64,000 nucleotides of DNA from Thiorhodovibrio frisius (GTDB lineage Bacteria; Pseudomonadota; Gammaproteobacteria; Chromatiales; Chromatiaceae): the NCBI RefSeq assembly GCF_033954835.1, contig NZ_CP121471.1, positions 2,474,501-2,538,500 of the forward strand, given 5' to 3'. The position numbers were made by a program, and so were the translations under genes. Below, in pieces: positions 17,401 through 26,464 of this stretch. Each line of letters begins with the position of its first letter. Within the stretch, counting starts at the first letter, position 1. Below the pieces are notes generated by a model. That model saw only the letters and a list, made by a program, of their open reading frames with translations. It ran no database searches and was not told where the DNA came from.

Positions 17401-19378
17401 TGGCCAAGGCCGGATCATCCTGGTGGCGCGGAACATCACCGAGCGCAAACGCGCCGAACAAGAGCTCGCGCATTCCGCCTGGCGACTGGCCGAGGCGCAG
17501 CGGATCGCCAATGTCGGCGATTGGGAATTGGATGTACGCACGGACAAAGTCAGCTGGTCGCCGGAGTTGTATCGCATCTTTGGGCTCGATCCGAACGAAC
17601 CACTCCCCGACTATGAGGGCAATCTTGCGCTCTACCTTCCGGAAGATGCGGCCAAGCTTGATGCCGCCGTGCGGCGTGCGGTTGAGCACGGGGAGTCCTA
17701 TTCACTCGAAGCGCGTCGGGTTCAATCCGATGGTCGGGAGATTTTCATACTCGCGCGCGGTGAGCCGTGGCGAGATGAATCCGGCACGGTGGTGCGGCTC
17801 TACGGCTCCGCGCACGACATCACAGCACTCAAGGAGGCTGAACAGAAGTATCAGTTGGCCCATCAGCACTTGCTCGAGGTTCTCGAGAGCACCACGGATG
17901 CGTTCTTCGAGCTTGATGCAGACTTTCGGATGACTTACATCAACGAAAAGGGCGTGCGGGCCCTTAGCTGTGAATCAAAAGAAGAATTGCTAGGCCGCAA
18001 CCTGTGGGAGATCTTCCCTCAAGCTGTCGATACGGTCTTTTATCACGAATACCGCCAAGCCATGCGGACGCAGGTTGCGACCCATTTCGAGGGGTACTTC
18101 GAACACTTGGACAATTGGTATGAAATTCACGCTTGCCCGTCGCCTACTGCGTTATCCGTGTTTTTTCAGACGATCACCGAGCGCAAGCGCAACGAGCGGC
18201 AACTGCGCGAGATTACCGAAAAAGCGCTGGCGGCAAGTCACGCGAAGAGTGCGTTTCTCGCCAACATGAGCCACGAGATCCGCACCCCCCTCAATGGCAT
18301 TGTCGGCATGCTCGATCTGCTCAAGATGACCGATCTAAGCGCCGAGCAAGACGACTATGCCGTGCAGGCGACCCATTCTGCCAAACGCTTGACCCGGTTG
18401 CTGACCGATATTTTGGATCTCTCGCGGGTCGAGGCGGGGCAGCTTGAGTTGAAGCAGGAGTCCTTCGTCCTCACTGAACTCCTGGATGCCATCCTGCAAC
18501 TTTTTGAACCCGCCGCGAAGCAGAAAGGACTCGAACTGCTCATCAAGCTGGACCCTGATGCGCCGCGCTGCCTGAGTGGCGATGCAACGCGCGTGCACCA
18601 GATTCTCGGTAACCTGCTCGGTAACGCGATCAAATTTACACCAAGCGGGCGGGTCAGTCTTGAGGCGCTCTCCCTCGGCAACGGGCGCCGAGGTGAGCTC
18701 CCGATGCTCTTTATCCTCAAGGATACGGGCATCGGCTTGACGGAAGATAAACTTGATGGCTTGTTCGAACCCTTCTTGCAGGTTGAGAACAACTTCACCA
18801 AGCAGCATGACGGCGTGGGCCTGGGGCTTTCCATCGTCAAGCGCCTGGTGCAACAGATGCGTGGATCCATCTGCGTCGGCAGCGAACTGGGTCGTGGAAC
18901 TGAATTCGTTCTCTCACTGCCCTTTGCCTGTGTCGAGGATGTCCAGGTGATGTCTGCCGCTGTCGAGGACAACGAGCAAGATTGCTTCGCCGGCTTGCGC
19001 GTGCTCGCCGTCGAAGACGAAAAAGTCAATCAAATCGTCATTGCCCGTCTGCTGGAAAAGAAAGGCTGCAAGGTCGCCACCGCCGAGAACGGGCGCGAGG
19101 CGCTTGAGGTATTGCGCGCCGAGTCTTACGACATCGTCCTGATGGATCAGCAAATGCCGGAAATGGATGGTATCGAAGCGACCAAAGCCATCCGGCGCGG
19201 AGATGCCGGCGAGCGCGCCTGCAACATCCCCATCATTGCGCTAACGGCCTTTGCGATGGCCGGCGACAAAGAGCGCCTAATGAATGCAGGAATGGATGCT
19301 TATGCGCCCAAGCCCATCAGTATCGAGCAGTTGCGCACTGCCATCCGCGAGGCAATCGCCAAACGCGCGAATAATTGA
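14477..19378 (+). CDS. CheB-CheR-PAS hybrid histidine kinase with receiver domain
   Basis: This 1633-residue signalling protein joins several modules. First is a CheB methylesterase domain ([40 protein letters not shown]), then a CheR methyltransferase ([33 protein letters not shown]). A Glu/Leu-rich coiled coil follows at about 665-755, then several PAS-like domains, and a HisKA domain with [10 protein letters not shown] near 1265. The HATPase has N, G1 and G2 boxes ([22 protein letters not shown]), and a receiver ends the protein with its phospho-Asp in [12 protein letters not shown] near 1555. Active-site motifs look intact throughout. Such hybrids stand outside the main chemotaxis operon; no chemoreceptor gene is near. 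It is probably cytosolic, with output through an unseen phosphotransfer partner. Confidence 0.93.
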   Translation: MTTKQNSFSSPDTPSDGEPQPSESREDSFPIVGIGASAGGLEALEKFLDHLDANPGIAIVLVTHLDPNRKSLMSELLARHTQMAVHVVEDDQEVCVNAIHVLPPNRDMIIKDGRLQLMAPVAVRGVRHPIDSFLRSLAEDRREDAVAIILSGTGSDGTQGLREIKGLGGMTIVQEPTSAKYEGMPRSALATGLVDLALPIEAIPASLLDYARGVKNLANHLNDTSASEDTSLQHKSEDPIGGILDLIRERLAFDFTDYKRATIERRIEKRALLKARGSKKDYFELLQGDRDRHELQALLKDLLIGVTSFFRDPEAFALLEHEVMPALLQHKKPGDPVRIWVAGCATGEEAYSVAILVREAMERNKRVDNVQIFATDIDPAAVGFARTGIYPTSIAADITPERLARWFRRKDAGYILVKSVRELILFAPHNLLNDPAFLSLDLVVCRNLLIYLNNDAQDQVIQRFYQSLLPRAHLLLGPSEAASRSTDLFQILDKKWRLFQRSPLEMKPRQWLASSPRFNVPNESNAKPSTLKRESPAAVLDRQLLRRYGHPAVLIDASMNLLYYFGDTSLFLIDPEGEPTSSLIRKARPELRLRLRTAVHQASTSGEPVTLESVAVPGCPDRYAIHVEPLNEPISGGFAAVIFERSAPTALTPSLTDSAPENDTRVLRLEEELQVAGEHLRGTVDELETTNEELQSSNEELLAMNEDLQSSNEELEASREELQALNEELITVNAELNDKVNALEDANSDIENLLTSSNLATLFVDKELKLRRFTPVAKDIFHIMGADLGRPLDHLASRLEDAEPLSVDCAKVLASMEPLERQVATNDGRHYLMRLSPYRSVDESVDGVILTFVDFTDRHKAEMRLEHLVEERTREIRERDALMTSMLQAYPGGWIMVLDDARRCLFAQGRGLAAIGMQPTDAISGSAEPVTLANELPVAIARAFNGETLDCDYALAGQHFILTASPLQNGSDEIDGQGRIILVARNITERKRAEQELAHSAWRLAEAQRIANVGDWELDVRTDKVSWSPELYRIFGLDPNEPLPDYEGNLALYLPEDAAKLDAAVRRAVEHGESYSLEARRVQSDGREIFILARGEPWRDESGTVVRLYGSAHDITALKEAEQKYQLAHQHLLEVLESTTDAFFELDADFRMTYINEKGVRALSCESKEELLGRNLWEIFPQAVDTVFYHEYRQAMRTQVATHFEGYFEHLDNWYEIHACPSPTALSVFFQTITERKRNERQLREITEKALAASHAKSAFLANMSHEIRTPLNGIVGMLDLLKMTDLSAEQDDYAVQATHSAKRLTRLLTDILDLSRVEAGQLELKQESFVLTELLDAILQLFEPAAKQKGLELLIKLDPDAPRCLSGDATRVHQILGNLLGNAIKFTPSGRVSLEALSLGNGRRGELPMLFILKDTGIGLTEDKLDGLFEPFLQVENNFTKQHDGVGLGLSIVKRLVQQMRGSICVGSELGRGTEFVLSLPFACVEDVQVMSAAVEDNEQDCFAGLRVLAVEDEKVNQIVIARLLEKKGCKVATAENGREALEVLRAESYDIVLMDQQMPEMDGIEATKAIRRGDAGERACNIPIIALTAFAMAGDKERLMNAGMDAYAPKPISIEQLRTAIREAIAKRANN

Positions 19379-19461
19379 CGGATGAGATGCACATCGCCCG
19401 CGCCTGCTTAAACCGCTTCTTTAATCCAGACCCCACGAGAAATACCAAGGAAAACCTTGAG

Positions 19462-20514
19462 ATGAAAGGGTTACAACGATTGCGCCACCCCCTCCGTTAT
19501 TTGGCCCACCGCTTGCCTTGGCAGTCGGGCCGGATTTTACTGCTGATATTGCTGCTCGCTACCCTGATGCTGGTCGCCACATCATGTGCGTCCAAGTACG
19601 CATACCCCGCTGGCGATGGCACGCAAAGGGCGTCTGTTGCAATGGCAGATGCACCAGCGTGGTCATCGCCAGAGTCTGGCTCCTCTCTGGATGAGTGGAT
19701 ACGGGCGAACTTGCGCCCCAGAGCCAGTCGCTGGAATCAGCTCGATCCCTCAGGCTTGCATTTACACGCAGCCAGTGCATTGATCGTCGATGAGTACGGC
19801 AACCGTCTCTACAGCAAGAACGCCCAGCAGATCAGGCCTATCGCCTCGATCACCAAGCTGATGACCGCAATGGTGGTGCTGGATGCGGGGGCGCCAATGA
19901 CGACTCGCATCAAAATCATCGAGGATGACCGTGACCGATTGCGCAACAGCCGTTCGCGACTGCGCCTCAATGAGGCGATCCTGTCGCGCCGCGAGATGAT
20001 CACCGTGTCGGTCATGTCCTCTGATAACCGCGCCGCGCATGCCCTGGCACGAACGACCTTTCGTGGTGGGACCCCGGCCTTCATCAAGGCGATGAACCGC
20101 AAGGCGATATCCCTTGGAATGTTAAATACCCATTTTGCTGATTCGAGCGGACTCAACGGAAACAATCGCTCGACCGCGGAGGATTTGGTCAAGCTGGTTA
20201 AGGCGGCGGCCAGCTACCCCTTGATCCGCGAGATTACCGAGCAAGGTGAAATCACCGTGCGGCCCTTTGCCGACGGTACCTCGTTGCCATATCGCAACAG
20301 CAATCCTCTGGTTAGGACTCCCGACTGGCAAGTGGAAGTCAGCAAGACCGGTTTTATCAACGAGTCCGGTTACTGCCTGGCGATGCAAGCGCGCATCGAC
20401 AACCGTCCGGTCATTGTGATTCTTCTCAATGCATCGGCTCGTTGGGCCACGGTGAGCGACTCAAACCAGGTGCGCGACTGGCTTCTGGGCCAGAACCAGG
20501 CTGCCGGGAGTTAA
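19462..20514 (+). CDS. pbpG: D-alanyl-D-alanine endopeptidase (PBP7/PbpG-like)
   Basis: The product (350 residues from the ATG at 19462) carries a hydrophobic N-terminal segment ending LVATSCAS, a likely lipoprotein signal, and then a peptidase S11 domain. The three catalytic motifs are present: S-x-x-K in RPIASITKLMTAMVV, S-x-N in VMSSDNRAAHALA and KTG in VSKTGFINESGYCLAM. Enzymes of this type cleave peptide cross-links in peptidoglycan in the periplasm. The frame is open upstream to 19375, overlapping the histidine kinase stop. AAGGA about ten bases before 19462 and the signal peptide both favour the downstream start. The gene symbol follows the E. coli homologue. Confidence 0.87.
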   Translation: MKGLQRLRHPLRYLAHRLPWQSGRILLLILLLATLMLVATSCASKYAYPAGDGTQRASVAMADAPAWSSPESGSSLDEWIRANLRPRASRWNQLDPSGLHLHAASALIVDEYGNRLYSKNAQQIRPIASITKLMTAMVVLDAGAPMTTRIKIIEDDRDRLRNSRSRLRLNEAILSRREMITVSVMSSDNRAAHALARTTFRGGTPAFIKAMNRKAISLGMLNTHFADSSGLNGNNRSTAEDLVKLVKAAASYPLIREITEQGEITVRPFADGTSLPYRNSNPLVRTPDWQVEVSKTGFINESGYCLAMQARIDNRPVIVILLNASARWATVSDSNQVRDWLLGQNQAAGS

Positions 20515-20556
20515 CCCCCAAGAGCAAACCCCCCGAGAGCAAACCCCCTAGACAAA
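20515..20556. repeat. Three imperfect C-rich tandem units
   Basis: Directly after the pbpG stop, three units of about 14 bases, each a run of C followed by (G)AGCAAA or a variant, lie in tandem. They introduce a region of gene debris and are probably non-coding. Confidence 0.6.
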
Positions 20557-20572
20557 CCAGCTGAGTCCAGCC

Positions 20573-20620
20573 ATGCGAACTACACTGAACTTCGATGATG
20601 ATCTGCTAGTTGGAGAGTAA
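20573..20620 (+). pseudogene. N-terminal fragment of a VapB-type antitoxin
   Basis: An ATG at 20573 opens a 15-codon frame reading MRTTLNFDDDLLVGE and then stop. MRTTLxxDDDLL is the highly characteristic N-terminus of small ribbon-helix-helix VapB antitoxins, which are normally about 60-90 residues. The rest of the antitoxin and its PIN toxin are absent, so this looks like a truncated leftover. The match is short and rests on pattern recognition alone. Confidence 0.5.
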
Positions 20621-20635
20621 GAATCGTCGCGTTCT

Positions 20636-20758
20636 TCAATCGGTCAATGACCTTTCGCGCAAAGCCAGCGCCGTGTGCCCGCCGCCATTTGCGGCGAGAT
20701 ACTGATGCGTCCCAACCGCCACTAGTTCTCCGCCTGCATCGCCGCCTTCCGGCACCAG
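20636..20758 (-). pseudogene. UvrA C-terminal remnant
   Basis: Forty codons read on the minus strand give [20 protein letters not shown] continuing to HTALALRE, followed by a stop at 20636-20638. The end of the full UvrA gene in this window reads [20 protein letters not shown] through GHTAEALRQ, so this is a piece of a second UvrA-type gene. The nucleotide match to 30060-30098 includes 30 nearly unbroken identical bases. Nothing upstream of LVPEGG resembles UvrA, so the remainder is gone. Confidence 0.75.
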
Positions 20759-20804
20759 TTCACAGCGGCAACCCATCGATGTTGCCTACTAAAATTAAAT
20801 TGTT

Positions 20805-21227
20805 TTACTCGAAATAACCTTTCCTATAAAGCAGTAGAGATTCAATTTTTGCTTCAGGGTTAAGTGTATGTTCTGGCGCGTATATAGCCAACCCTAAATT
20901 AGATGAAACTAACCCATCATTTTCGATTTTTAATTCATCGTCTGTAGCGGAAAGAAAATTAACGCTTTCTTGAAAGCTCTGCGTTAATAAATTGACTTCC
21001 TGAAAAACAACATTATTAGAAGAGTCATCAGTAAACTCTATAGCCTCAACCTTGTTACCTGTATCATAGTAAATATGAAACCCGAGATAGCCATCGGTGG
21101 TGTTCTTGCTGAAAGCTGTCTTCATAAACTCCTTATTTGGGGTGCCAAGCAATTTCCGAACATCTGCTCGATCCATTGAGAACTTAAGACCCCCTAGGGA
21201 TGCATAGGGAAGAAAGTTAAAAACCAT
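20805..21227 (-). CDS. Probable immunity protein for the adjacent nuclease toxin
   Basis: I do not recognise the exact family of this 140-residue acidic protein. It has alternating short strands and helices (GGLKFSMDRADVRKLLGTPN, YLGFHIYYDTGNKVEAIEF) and no signal peptide. It starts two bases after the toxin stop codon, and a strong AGGAGGTG ribosome-binding site lies within the last codons of the toxin gene, so the two are coupled. A small acidic soluble protein placed directly after a toxin is the standard position for an immunity protein. Base composition is clearly more AT-rich than in the flanking core genes, suggesting horizontal acquisition. Confidence 0.65.
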   Translation of the reverse strand: MVFNFLPYASLGGLKFSMDRADVRKLLGTPNKEFMKTAFSKNTTDGYLGFHIYYDTGNKVEAIEFTDDSSNNVVFQEVNLLTQSFQESVNFLSATDDELKIENDGLVSSNLGLAIYAPEHTLNPEAKIESLLLYRKGYFE

Positions 21228-21229
21228 AA

Positions 21230-21883
21230 CTACACCTCCTGTTCTTGAAGTTGGTTAGCGTACTTTTGCGCTTGAGCAATACCTTGGTCATATTTCGAGC
21301 CAAATTTAGTCCTGATATCATCTATATCCATTTGCAAAGCTTGGTCAAACTTGCCTTCCTGGATGAGTTCTCCTTGTCGGGCGCGATATTCCCGCGCATC
21401 TTTTGAGTTGCCAAAGCTCGCCGTTTCATGATGATCCTGTTTTTCCATCTGAACGCAAGGACCATCGCTTCTGGCGATATCGCTCACGGAGTCTGCTGGA
21501 ATATGATGCCGCTCATGCCCTTCACGAGATGGGATGTCCTTATATGCACCACCTTTGGTATTTTCTTTTTCGATTGTTTCTAGCCCATTTGATTCCGTTT
21601 TCATCTTATCTATATCTGTAGATGAGGTATCACTGGAATCCCAAGATCCACCAAAACCAGAGTTCTGATTTGTATCGCTGAAACTGTGAGTCGGTTTTTC
21701 ATCCCATGGCCCATCGAAACCCGCTCCTGGTCGTCCCGCGTCGCCCCGAATTGTTTCCTGAGTGTCGAAGCCCGGTCGCTCTCCCGGCACATCGAAGCCG
21801 CCGCGAGTTGCAGCATCACCTCCCGTTTTGGAGACTGTTTCCTGAACAGCCTGCTTGCCGATTTCTCCCGCTGCGATACTCAT
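21230..21883 (-). CDS. Polymorphic-toxin-like nuclease with HHIPADS motif
   Basis: The 217-residue protein has two parts. Residues 1-115 are a low-complexity Gly/Asp/Ser/Thr-rich region containing repeated GFD(V/G)P and SFxGSWD-like phrases. Residues 116-217 are a compact domain with GHERHHIPADS, KQDHHETASFGNS and FDQALQMDIDDIRTKFGSKYD. This His-rich domain is found at the C-terminus of bacterial polymorphic toxins and is likely a metal-dependent nuclease; the nuclease activity is inferred. There is no PAAR, RHS, LXG or signal sequence, so its export route is unclear. The start ATG at 21883 has GGAG upstream. The PIN toxin gene ends 27 bases before it and the immunity gene follows after two bases. 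Confidence 0.7.
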   Translation of the reverse strand: MSIAAGEIGKQAVQETVSKTGGDAATRGGFDVPGERPGFDTQETIRGDAGRPGAGFDGPWDEKPTHSFSDTNQNSGFGGSWDSSDTSSTDIDKMKTESNGLETIEKENTKGGAYKDIPSREGHERHHIPADSVSDIARSDGPCVQMEKQDHHETASFGNSKDAREYRARQGELIQEGKFDQALQMDIDDIRTKFGSKYDQGIAQAQKYANQLQEQEV

Positions 21884-21910
21884 AAAGGCATTCTCCGTTA
21901 TCGGTGCGAC

Positions 21911-22303
21911 TCACCAAATGACTCTAACAGATTTGGATTCCGAAATGACCGGATCGTTGGTAATCAAGACCGCATTCATACAAACTGCCGTTGCGGCAAT
22001 GAGTCGGTCGTGAAGCTCCGGAATATCGAGGATGCGAAACGCTTGGTTCACAATATCGCCAGTTATTGGTTCGATTGACGCTTGCGGATACTGATTAACA
22101 TAATCAGACAGTTCCGACAGGCTCGTTTCAATTCGCCGCCGCTCAGCGAGATAGCCCAATTCCGCGACCGCCATCGCTGGAATGGCCAGACGCTGAGTGC
22201 CAAACTCAACCTGTTCGAAGATGTCTTTGATTCGCAATGACAATCTGCGATTTTCAAGTCGCAAGATGATTGCCATGGTGTCAGTGACGTAGTCAATTTT
22301 CAC
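21911..22303 (-). CDS. PIN-domain ribonuclease toxin (VapC-like)
   Basis: The 130-residue product has the acidic residues of a PIN active site in order: Asp in IDYVTDTMAIIL, Glu in AVAELGYLAERR, Asp in ELHDRLIAATAV and Asp in LITNDPVI. VapC-type toxins cleave tRNA or rRNA. The best start is a GTG at 22303, which overlaps the last codons of the antitoxin gene and gives VKIDYVTD, the usual PIN N-terminus. The frame extends to an ATG at 22366, but that would add 21 residues lying wholly inside the antitoxin gene. The overlap implies translational coupling with the preceding antitoxin, as in other type II modules. Confidence 0.82.
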   Translation of the reverse strand: MKIDYVTDTMAIILRLENRRLSLRIKDIFEQVEFGTQRLAIPAMAVAELGYLAERRRIETSLSELSDYVNQYPQASIEPITGDIVNQAFRILDIPELHDRLIAATAVCMNAVLITNDPVISESKSVRVIW

Positions 22304-22529
22304 GGGGGTAGCGGTCTTGGTAAGCAATGAACTCTTGCTCCAGATGTCTGGCTTCGCCGATATCAAGCTGGCGTAATTCGTAATTCATATCAGAAGAATA
22401 AGGCGTCTGTGTGCTGCCTTCGCGAACGTGCAAAAAATCAATGAACAGTTTAATCTCTTTTAGGGCTTGAATGGGTAAGTCCTTAATGCCCCGCTCTATA
22501 TCGAATTGGAGTTGGTTAATGGTGGACAT
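22293..22529 (-). CDS. Antitoxin partner of the PIN toxin (DUF2281/VapB-like)
   Basis: The 78-residue protein contains IKDLPIQALKEIKLFIDFLH, the same helix as in the orphan protein at 13190-13426, and ends in an acidic DRYPREN tail. Its position, with its 3' end overlapping the GTG start of a PIN toxin, identifies it as the likely antitoxin. The ATG at 22529 is preceded by CAGGAAA. It begins 55 bases after the HerA-like ATPase gene, on the same strand. No DNA-binding motif is obvious, so autoregulation cannot be claimed. Confidence 0.75.
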   Translation of the reverse strand: MSTINQLQFDIERGIKDLPIQALKEIKLFIDFLHVREGSTQTPYSSDMNYELRQLDIGEARHLEQEFIAYQDRYPREN

Positions 22530-22584
22530 AGCCGTTTCCTGTCTGATATGGAGTACCTGAGTGTCTGACTAATAATTGGCCGTT

Positions 22585-25500
22585 TCAACTTTTGCGTTCC
22601 TGATAATTCCGCAAGATAGCTGGCGCTCGCGGATCGGTCCAGAAAATCATGGTGAGCAGTTCTTCGCTCAGAGTCCGCTCCGTGGCTTTCGATGGAACGA
22701 CGCCTGAAAGCAAAGTGCGGATTACCTCGCGCAGGTAGGTGCTCAGACTGTTGATATCCTGCTCAGTATCGTGCCAGTTGTCTTGCAACCGGCGCGTGGT
22801 GTCAGGATCGATACGGTTCATGTAATAGGCAAAGAACGGGATTGTCAGGCGATCATCGCGGCGCAGGTAACGCATGTGTTCCCGAAGCTTGGAGGTGATT
22901 TGCCGCTGATCCGTTGCATTGTGAGAGCCCACTGACGGCGCAACAAGGCCGTCCATGCCGTCGAACCACAGATCCACGAAGCTCTGGTTCATCTCAAGAC
23001 AGCGGTCGTAGCAACCTGGGTACTTCGCGTTAAGCTCGTAAGACAGCTTGCTCGCGTAATGGATCACATAGCAAGCCAGTTCAAGACTTTGATTCTTGCG
23101 TGTCCGGCGGGTGATCAGATCATGCAGTCCAACGCGTAGTTCCGGCAGATGATCGATCTCGTCCATGAGCATCAGGACAAAAGCGCCCATGACCGCAAAA
23201 TAGATGTCCCGGTCATAGCTGCGGAAATCGGTTCTCGCATAGACCTTGGGGATGCTGGGGTGCTTCTCAAAGCCAGGGTAGCGGCGAAACACGAAGGCGT
23301 TTTCGGCATGGAATGGCCCCATGGTTTCGGTAATCCGTTGATCATCGACAAAGGGCAGGTCACCAGCGGAAAAGCTGTCGATTTGCACCAGAAAAGCTTT
23401 GTCCATGCCTTCCCTGTGCAGCACAGCCTGTCCAACGCCAAGCAGGCTCAGCTCCCGGCTTTGCTCATCGGTCAGATTCATGGTCGAGCCGACATAATCC
23501 CGATCATCTTTGGCCAAAGTGCGGTGGACGATCTTCATATTTGTGTTTTTGATTACATCCTGGGTCAGTTTTGATGGAATTTGATCCACCACGATCAGTC
23601 CCTGGCCCAGGGTGCGGATTTCGGAAATCACATTCGCGAAGGTCTCAACCGCCTTGCCGCGGGTATTGCCGACTTCCGACGAAACATGCTCAGGCACACG
23701 CCGCAGCAGTCGGTGGGCTTCCTCGATCAGCAGCACATGCTTCAGGGATGTGCCTGGTCGGCTATAGTTTTCGCGATGTTCGTAAATGGCCGAGAGAATC
23801 AGCCCCATCAAAAAGCATTTTTCCTCGTCATCGCCGATGTGCTTCAGTTCCAGTACCACCGACTCCTTCAGCAGCGTAGCCATCGGGGTGGAACGACGCG
23901 TGTTAAGCATCAGCCCCTTACTACCAGTCAGCAGGCTAGAAATCCGCGCTTTGAGGGCAGCGGAATAGTTCATCGTTTGCTCTTGCGCGTACTGCTTGCT
24001 GTTGACCACGTCGTCGATTTTTTCGTACAAATCCTGCATGGTGGGCAGGAAGTCGAAAAATCGCTCGGCGTCTGCGAGTGAGTCGAGTGATTCCGAACCA
24101 GAATCGGTCGATGCGACACCGTGCAGATAGATGTTGGTCGATGTCGATAACTCCCAGCCCTTGTCCTGATAGACCTCGATAATGGCCTCTTCCAGAATGT
24201 ATGGCATGGCCGCATACATCGGGAAAGCCGCGCTGAAAACCGACTTCAGGTTGTCGATGTGGGTGAGCAGGTTGCAGCCAGGGCTGAACTCAAACGGATT
24301 GATCCGGAAGGGCGAAACGGTCTCTCCACCCAGAGTCAATATTTTCAGGTCGGGCAGAACCGTGAGCATTTGCCGATACTCGGTCTTGGCCGGCTCGATC
24401 ACCATGAAAGGCAATCCTAAGTTCCGCAACAAACCCATGCAGGTATTCGTCTTGCCTGAGCCGGTCACCCCGCAGGTGAACAGGTGCTTCTGCAACAAAG
24501 CGCGCGGCAGAAGGTAGGGCATGGTATCCACGGGTGTTCGCTTGTGGATGACCAGTCCCAGCCGAACGGAGTCAGTCTCTTCGGGAACCTTGTAGTTCAC
24601 CCCGAATGATGTTGACGAGCGAATGGTCACGCCCTGAACTTCCTGTCGGGGCACATTCATGATGATGGAAAGTTCTTCGGTATTCAGCGGCGTGCTGACG
24701 CCTCCCAACGCTGGGCCGAGGGGATGACCAACCTGAGCTTTGCGGATTTGCTCCCAGGCTTGATCTAGTGCTTCCTTGGAATAGTCTCCGGGCGCTTGGC
24801 GAATGGCCTCCAGCATGTTGTAGCGTTCTTTAGGATTCGCCTTTTCAATCAGGCCGAGCATTTCCGCAACGGAGCGACCCCTACTGGACGCATAATTCTT
24901 CAGCTTTTGGCTAAAGCTGACAGCTTGTGCCACGTTGCGGCTTTCCTCGCCATGGAGAAACAGGTTATAAAGCGGGTTATTGAAGTTGACCAGATACTGG
25001 CCGAGTGCTTCGGCGTTTATATTGACGCTACGCACCGGCTCCCAGTAAGTGGTGTCACCAGAAAAGCAAGCGCGCAGTAATCCTTTGGCACGAAGTTGAG
25101 TGTACTTATTCTTCGTCAGCAGATAGACACCGGCGTTCCAAAATCCAAGATTCTTGCCTTTCTGTAATCGTTCGATGTAGGCATCAGTCAGCTTTTCGCA
25201 GTGCTCAGCGATCTTGCTCAATTCTTCGCGGCCGACGGTCGTGCTGCGGTTCCAATTGCGGGCATAGCCGCCGGTACCGCCGAGACCGGTCATCTTTGAA
25301 GAAGTATTCGCTACCGATTCAGTAAAAGACGTGGCTTTAGTGATTGGGGCACCGCTAAGCCATGCTCCGACAGTGCCTAAGCCGCCTCCAATAAGGCTAC
25401 CAACAGTTCCTCCAATTACGGTGCCAATTCCGGGTACGATTGAACCGATAGCAGCACCTAAAATGCCACCTCCCGCCGCACCGCCAGATGTTAGAGCGCC

Positions 25501-26292
25501 GCCGCCGCCGAGAGAGGTCGATGCTTCAGTATCCGATGTACTCTCCGTAATGCCACTTCCTTGTCCTCCGAAACCAAACATGCCAATGTTCACCGTGTCC
25601 GATAATCCTTTCATATTTTGAATCGTCGAACGAACCTGCGCATGCACCGAAGAACCAAGATCGAATAGGTTGTTAATCATCCCATCAATAACAGCCAAAG
25701 GTACTGGTTCAGCTATGTTCACGAGGCAATAGTCTTCTCCGCGCATGCCTTCGATGAAGCGGTCAATCCCCTGCACATAGGGCGCATCATGCTCGCGCAC
25801 CCGTAGCGATGGAATACCCGGAAACGCCAAGGTATGGCCATGCTCAGCCAGAGGTGCGATGACCTGATCCCAAGTTTCATCCGCCGACAGTGGACTAAAC
25901 CGCGCACCGAGAAAGTTACCGTGCATGGTTGACCCGAGCATCCGCGCATATTCATTTGTGCTCACGGTGGTTTGCGAGCCAATTCGGCGGGCGAGACCGT
26001 AGTATAAGGAAGCACCCACGTCGGTGCCGCGAATCACAGATACCAAAGTATGAGAGTCATCTTTCATCGCTGCCAGTACATTCTGCATGTGCAGAAGATG
26101 CAAACCCTCCCTGCCATTGCCCTCGTGACTGACCTCGTCCAGCCGGATCATGCGCAGATGCGAGCGATAGTCGAAAACATCTGCTGCTGGGTTCATGGCA
26201 AGTTCGAGCCGTTCTGGATTGATAAAATCGAGATAGCGGCGCTCCAACGCGAACAAGAGATGCTCGTCAAAACGTTCTACAAATTTTTCCAT
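22585..26292 (-). CDS. HerA/DUF87-type ATPase with glycine-zipper segment
   Basis: This 1235-residue protein has a C-terminal HerA/FtsK-superfamily ATPase: Walker A GVTGSGKTNT near residue 606, Walker B HVLLIEEAHRLL near 850, and a following LGQGLIVVDQIPSKLTQD segment typical of HerA/VirB4-like motors. The first ~560 residues are unlike HerA. Around 270-320 they contain a run of Gly-x3-Gly-type repeats (GAAIGSIVPGIGTVIGG, GSLIGGGLGTVGAWLSG), a glycine zipper able to insert in membrane. The ~200 residues after the ATPase core are alpha-helical and unrecognised. HerA family members translocate DNA or protein. The Hsp70-like gene lies upstream and toxin genes follow, so a role in defence or effector handling is inferred. 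Confidence 0.82.
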   Translation of the reverse strand: MEKFVERFDEHLLFALERRYLDFINPERLELAMNPAADVFDYRSHLRMIRLDEVSHEGNGREGLHLLHMQNVLAAMKDDSHTLVSVIRGTDVGASLYYGLARRIGSQTTVSTNEYARMLGSTMHGNFLGARFSPLSADETWDQVIAPLAEHGHTLAFPGIPSLRVREHDAPYVQGIDRFIEGMRGEDYCLVNIAEPVPLAVIDGMINNLFDLGSSVHAQVRSTIQNMKGLSDTVNIGMFGFGGQGSGITESTSDTEASTSLGGGGALTSGGAAGGGILGAAIGSIVPGIGTVIGGTVGSLIGGGLGTVGAWLSGAPITKATSFTESVANTSSKMTGLGGTGGYARNWNRSTTVGREELSKIAEHCEKLTDAYIERLQKGKNLGFWNAGVYLLTKNKYTQLRAKGLLRACFSGDTTYWEPVRSVNINAEALGQYLVNFNNPLYNLFLHGEESRNVAQAVSFSQKLKNYASSRGRSVAEMLGLIEKANPKERYNMLEAIRQAPGDYSKEALDQAWEQIRKAQVGHPLGPALGGVSTPLNTEELSIIMNVPRQEVQGVTIRSSTSFGVNYKVPEETDSVRLGLVIHKRTPVDTMPYLLPRALLQKHLFTCGVTGSGKTNTCMGLLRNLGLPFMVIEPAKTEYRQMLTVLPDLKILTLGGETVSPFRINPFEFSPGCNLLTHIDNLKSVFSAAFPMYAAMPYILEEAIIEVYQDKGWELSTSTNIYLHGVASTDSGSESLDSLADAERFFDFLPTMQDLYEKIDDVVNSKQYAQEQTMNYSAALKARISSLLTGSKGLMLNTRRSTPMATLLKESVVLELKHIGDDEEKCFLMGLILSAIYEHRENYSRPGTSLKHVLLIEEAHRLLRRVPEHVSSEVGNTRGKAVETFANVISEIRTLGQGLIVVDQIPSKLTQDVIKNTNMKIVHRTLAKDDRDYVGSTMNLTDEQSRELSLLGVGQAVLHREGMDKAFLVQIDSFSAGDLPFVDDQRITETMGPFHAENAFVFRRYPGFEKHPSIPKVYARTDFRSYDRDIYFAVMGAFVLMLMDEIDHLPELRVGLHDLITRRTRKNQSLELACYVIHYASKLSYELNAKYPGCYDRCLEMNQSFVDLWFDGMDGLVAPSVGSHNATDQRQITSKLREHMRYLRRDDRLTIPFFAYYMNRIDPDTTRRLQDNWHDTEQDINSLSTYLREVIRTLLSGVVPSKATERTLSEELLTMIFWTDPRAPAILRNYQERKS

Positions 26293-26464
26293 TATCTTTC
26301 AGGCACGAAAGGCAGTAGCAAAGCCGATGCTTGCTAATTATTTTCAGAATCATTGACTGGGAAAACCAATGATTGACTGAGCGCAATAGAAAAGGATGCC
26401 AAATATGCGATCAGTACAATCGAAACGAACCATCATGAACCACGATGTTCATAATCGCCAAAAT

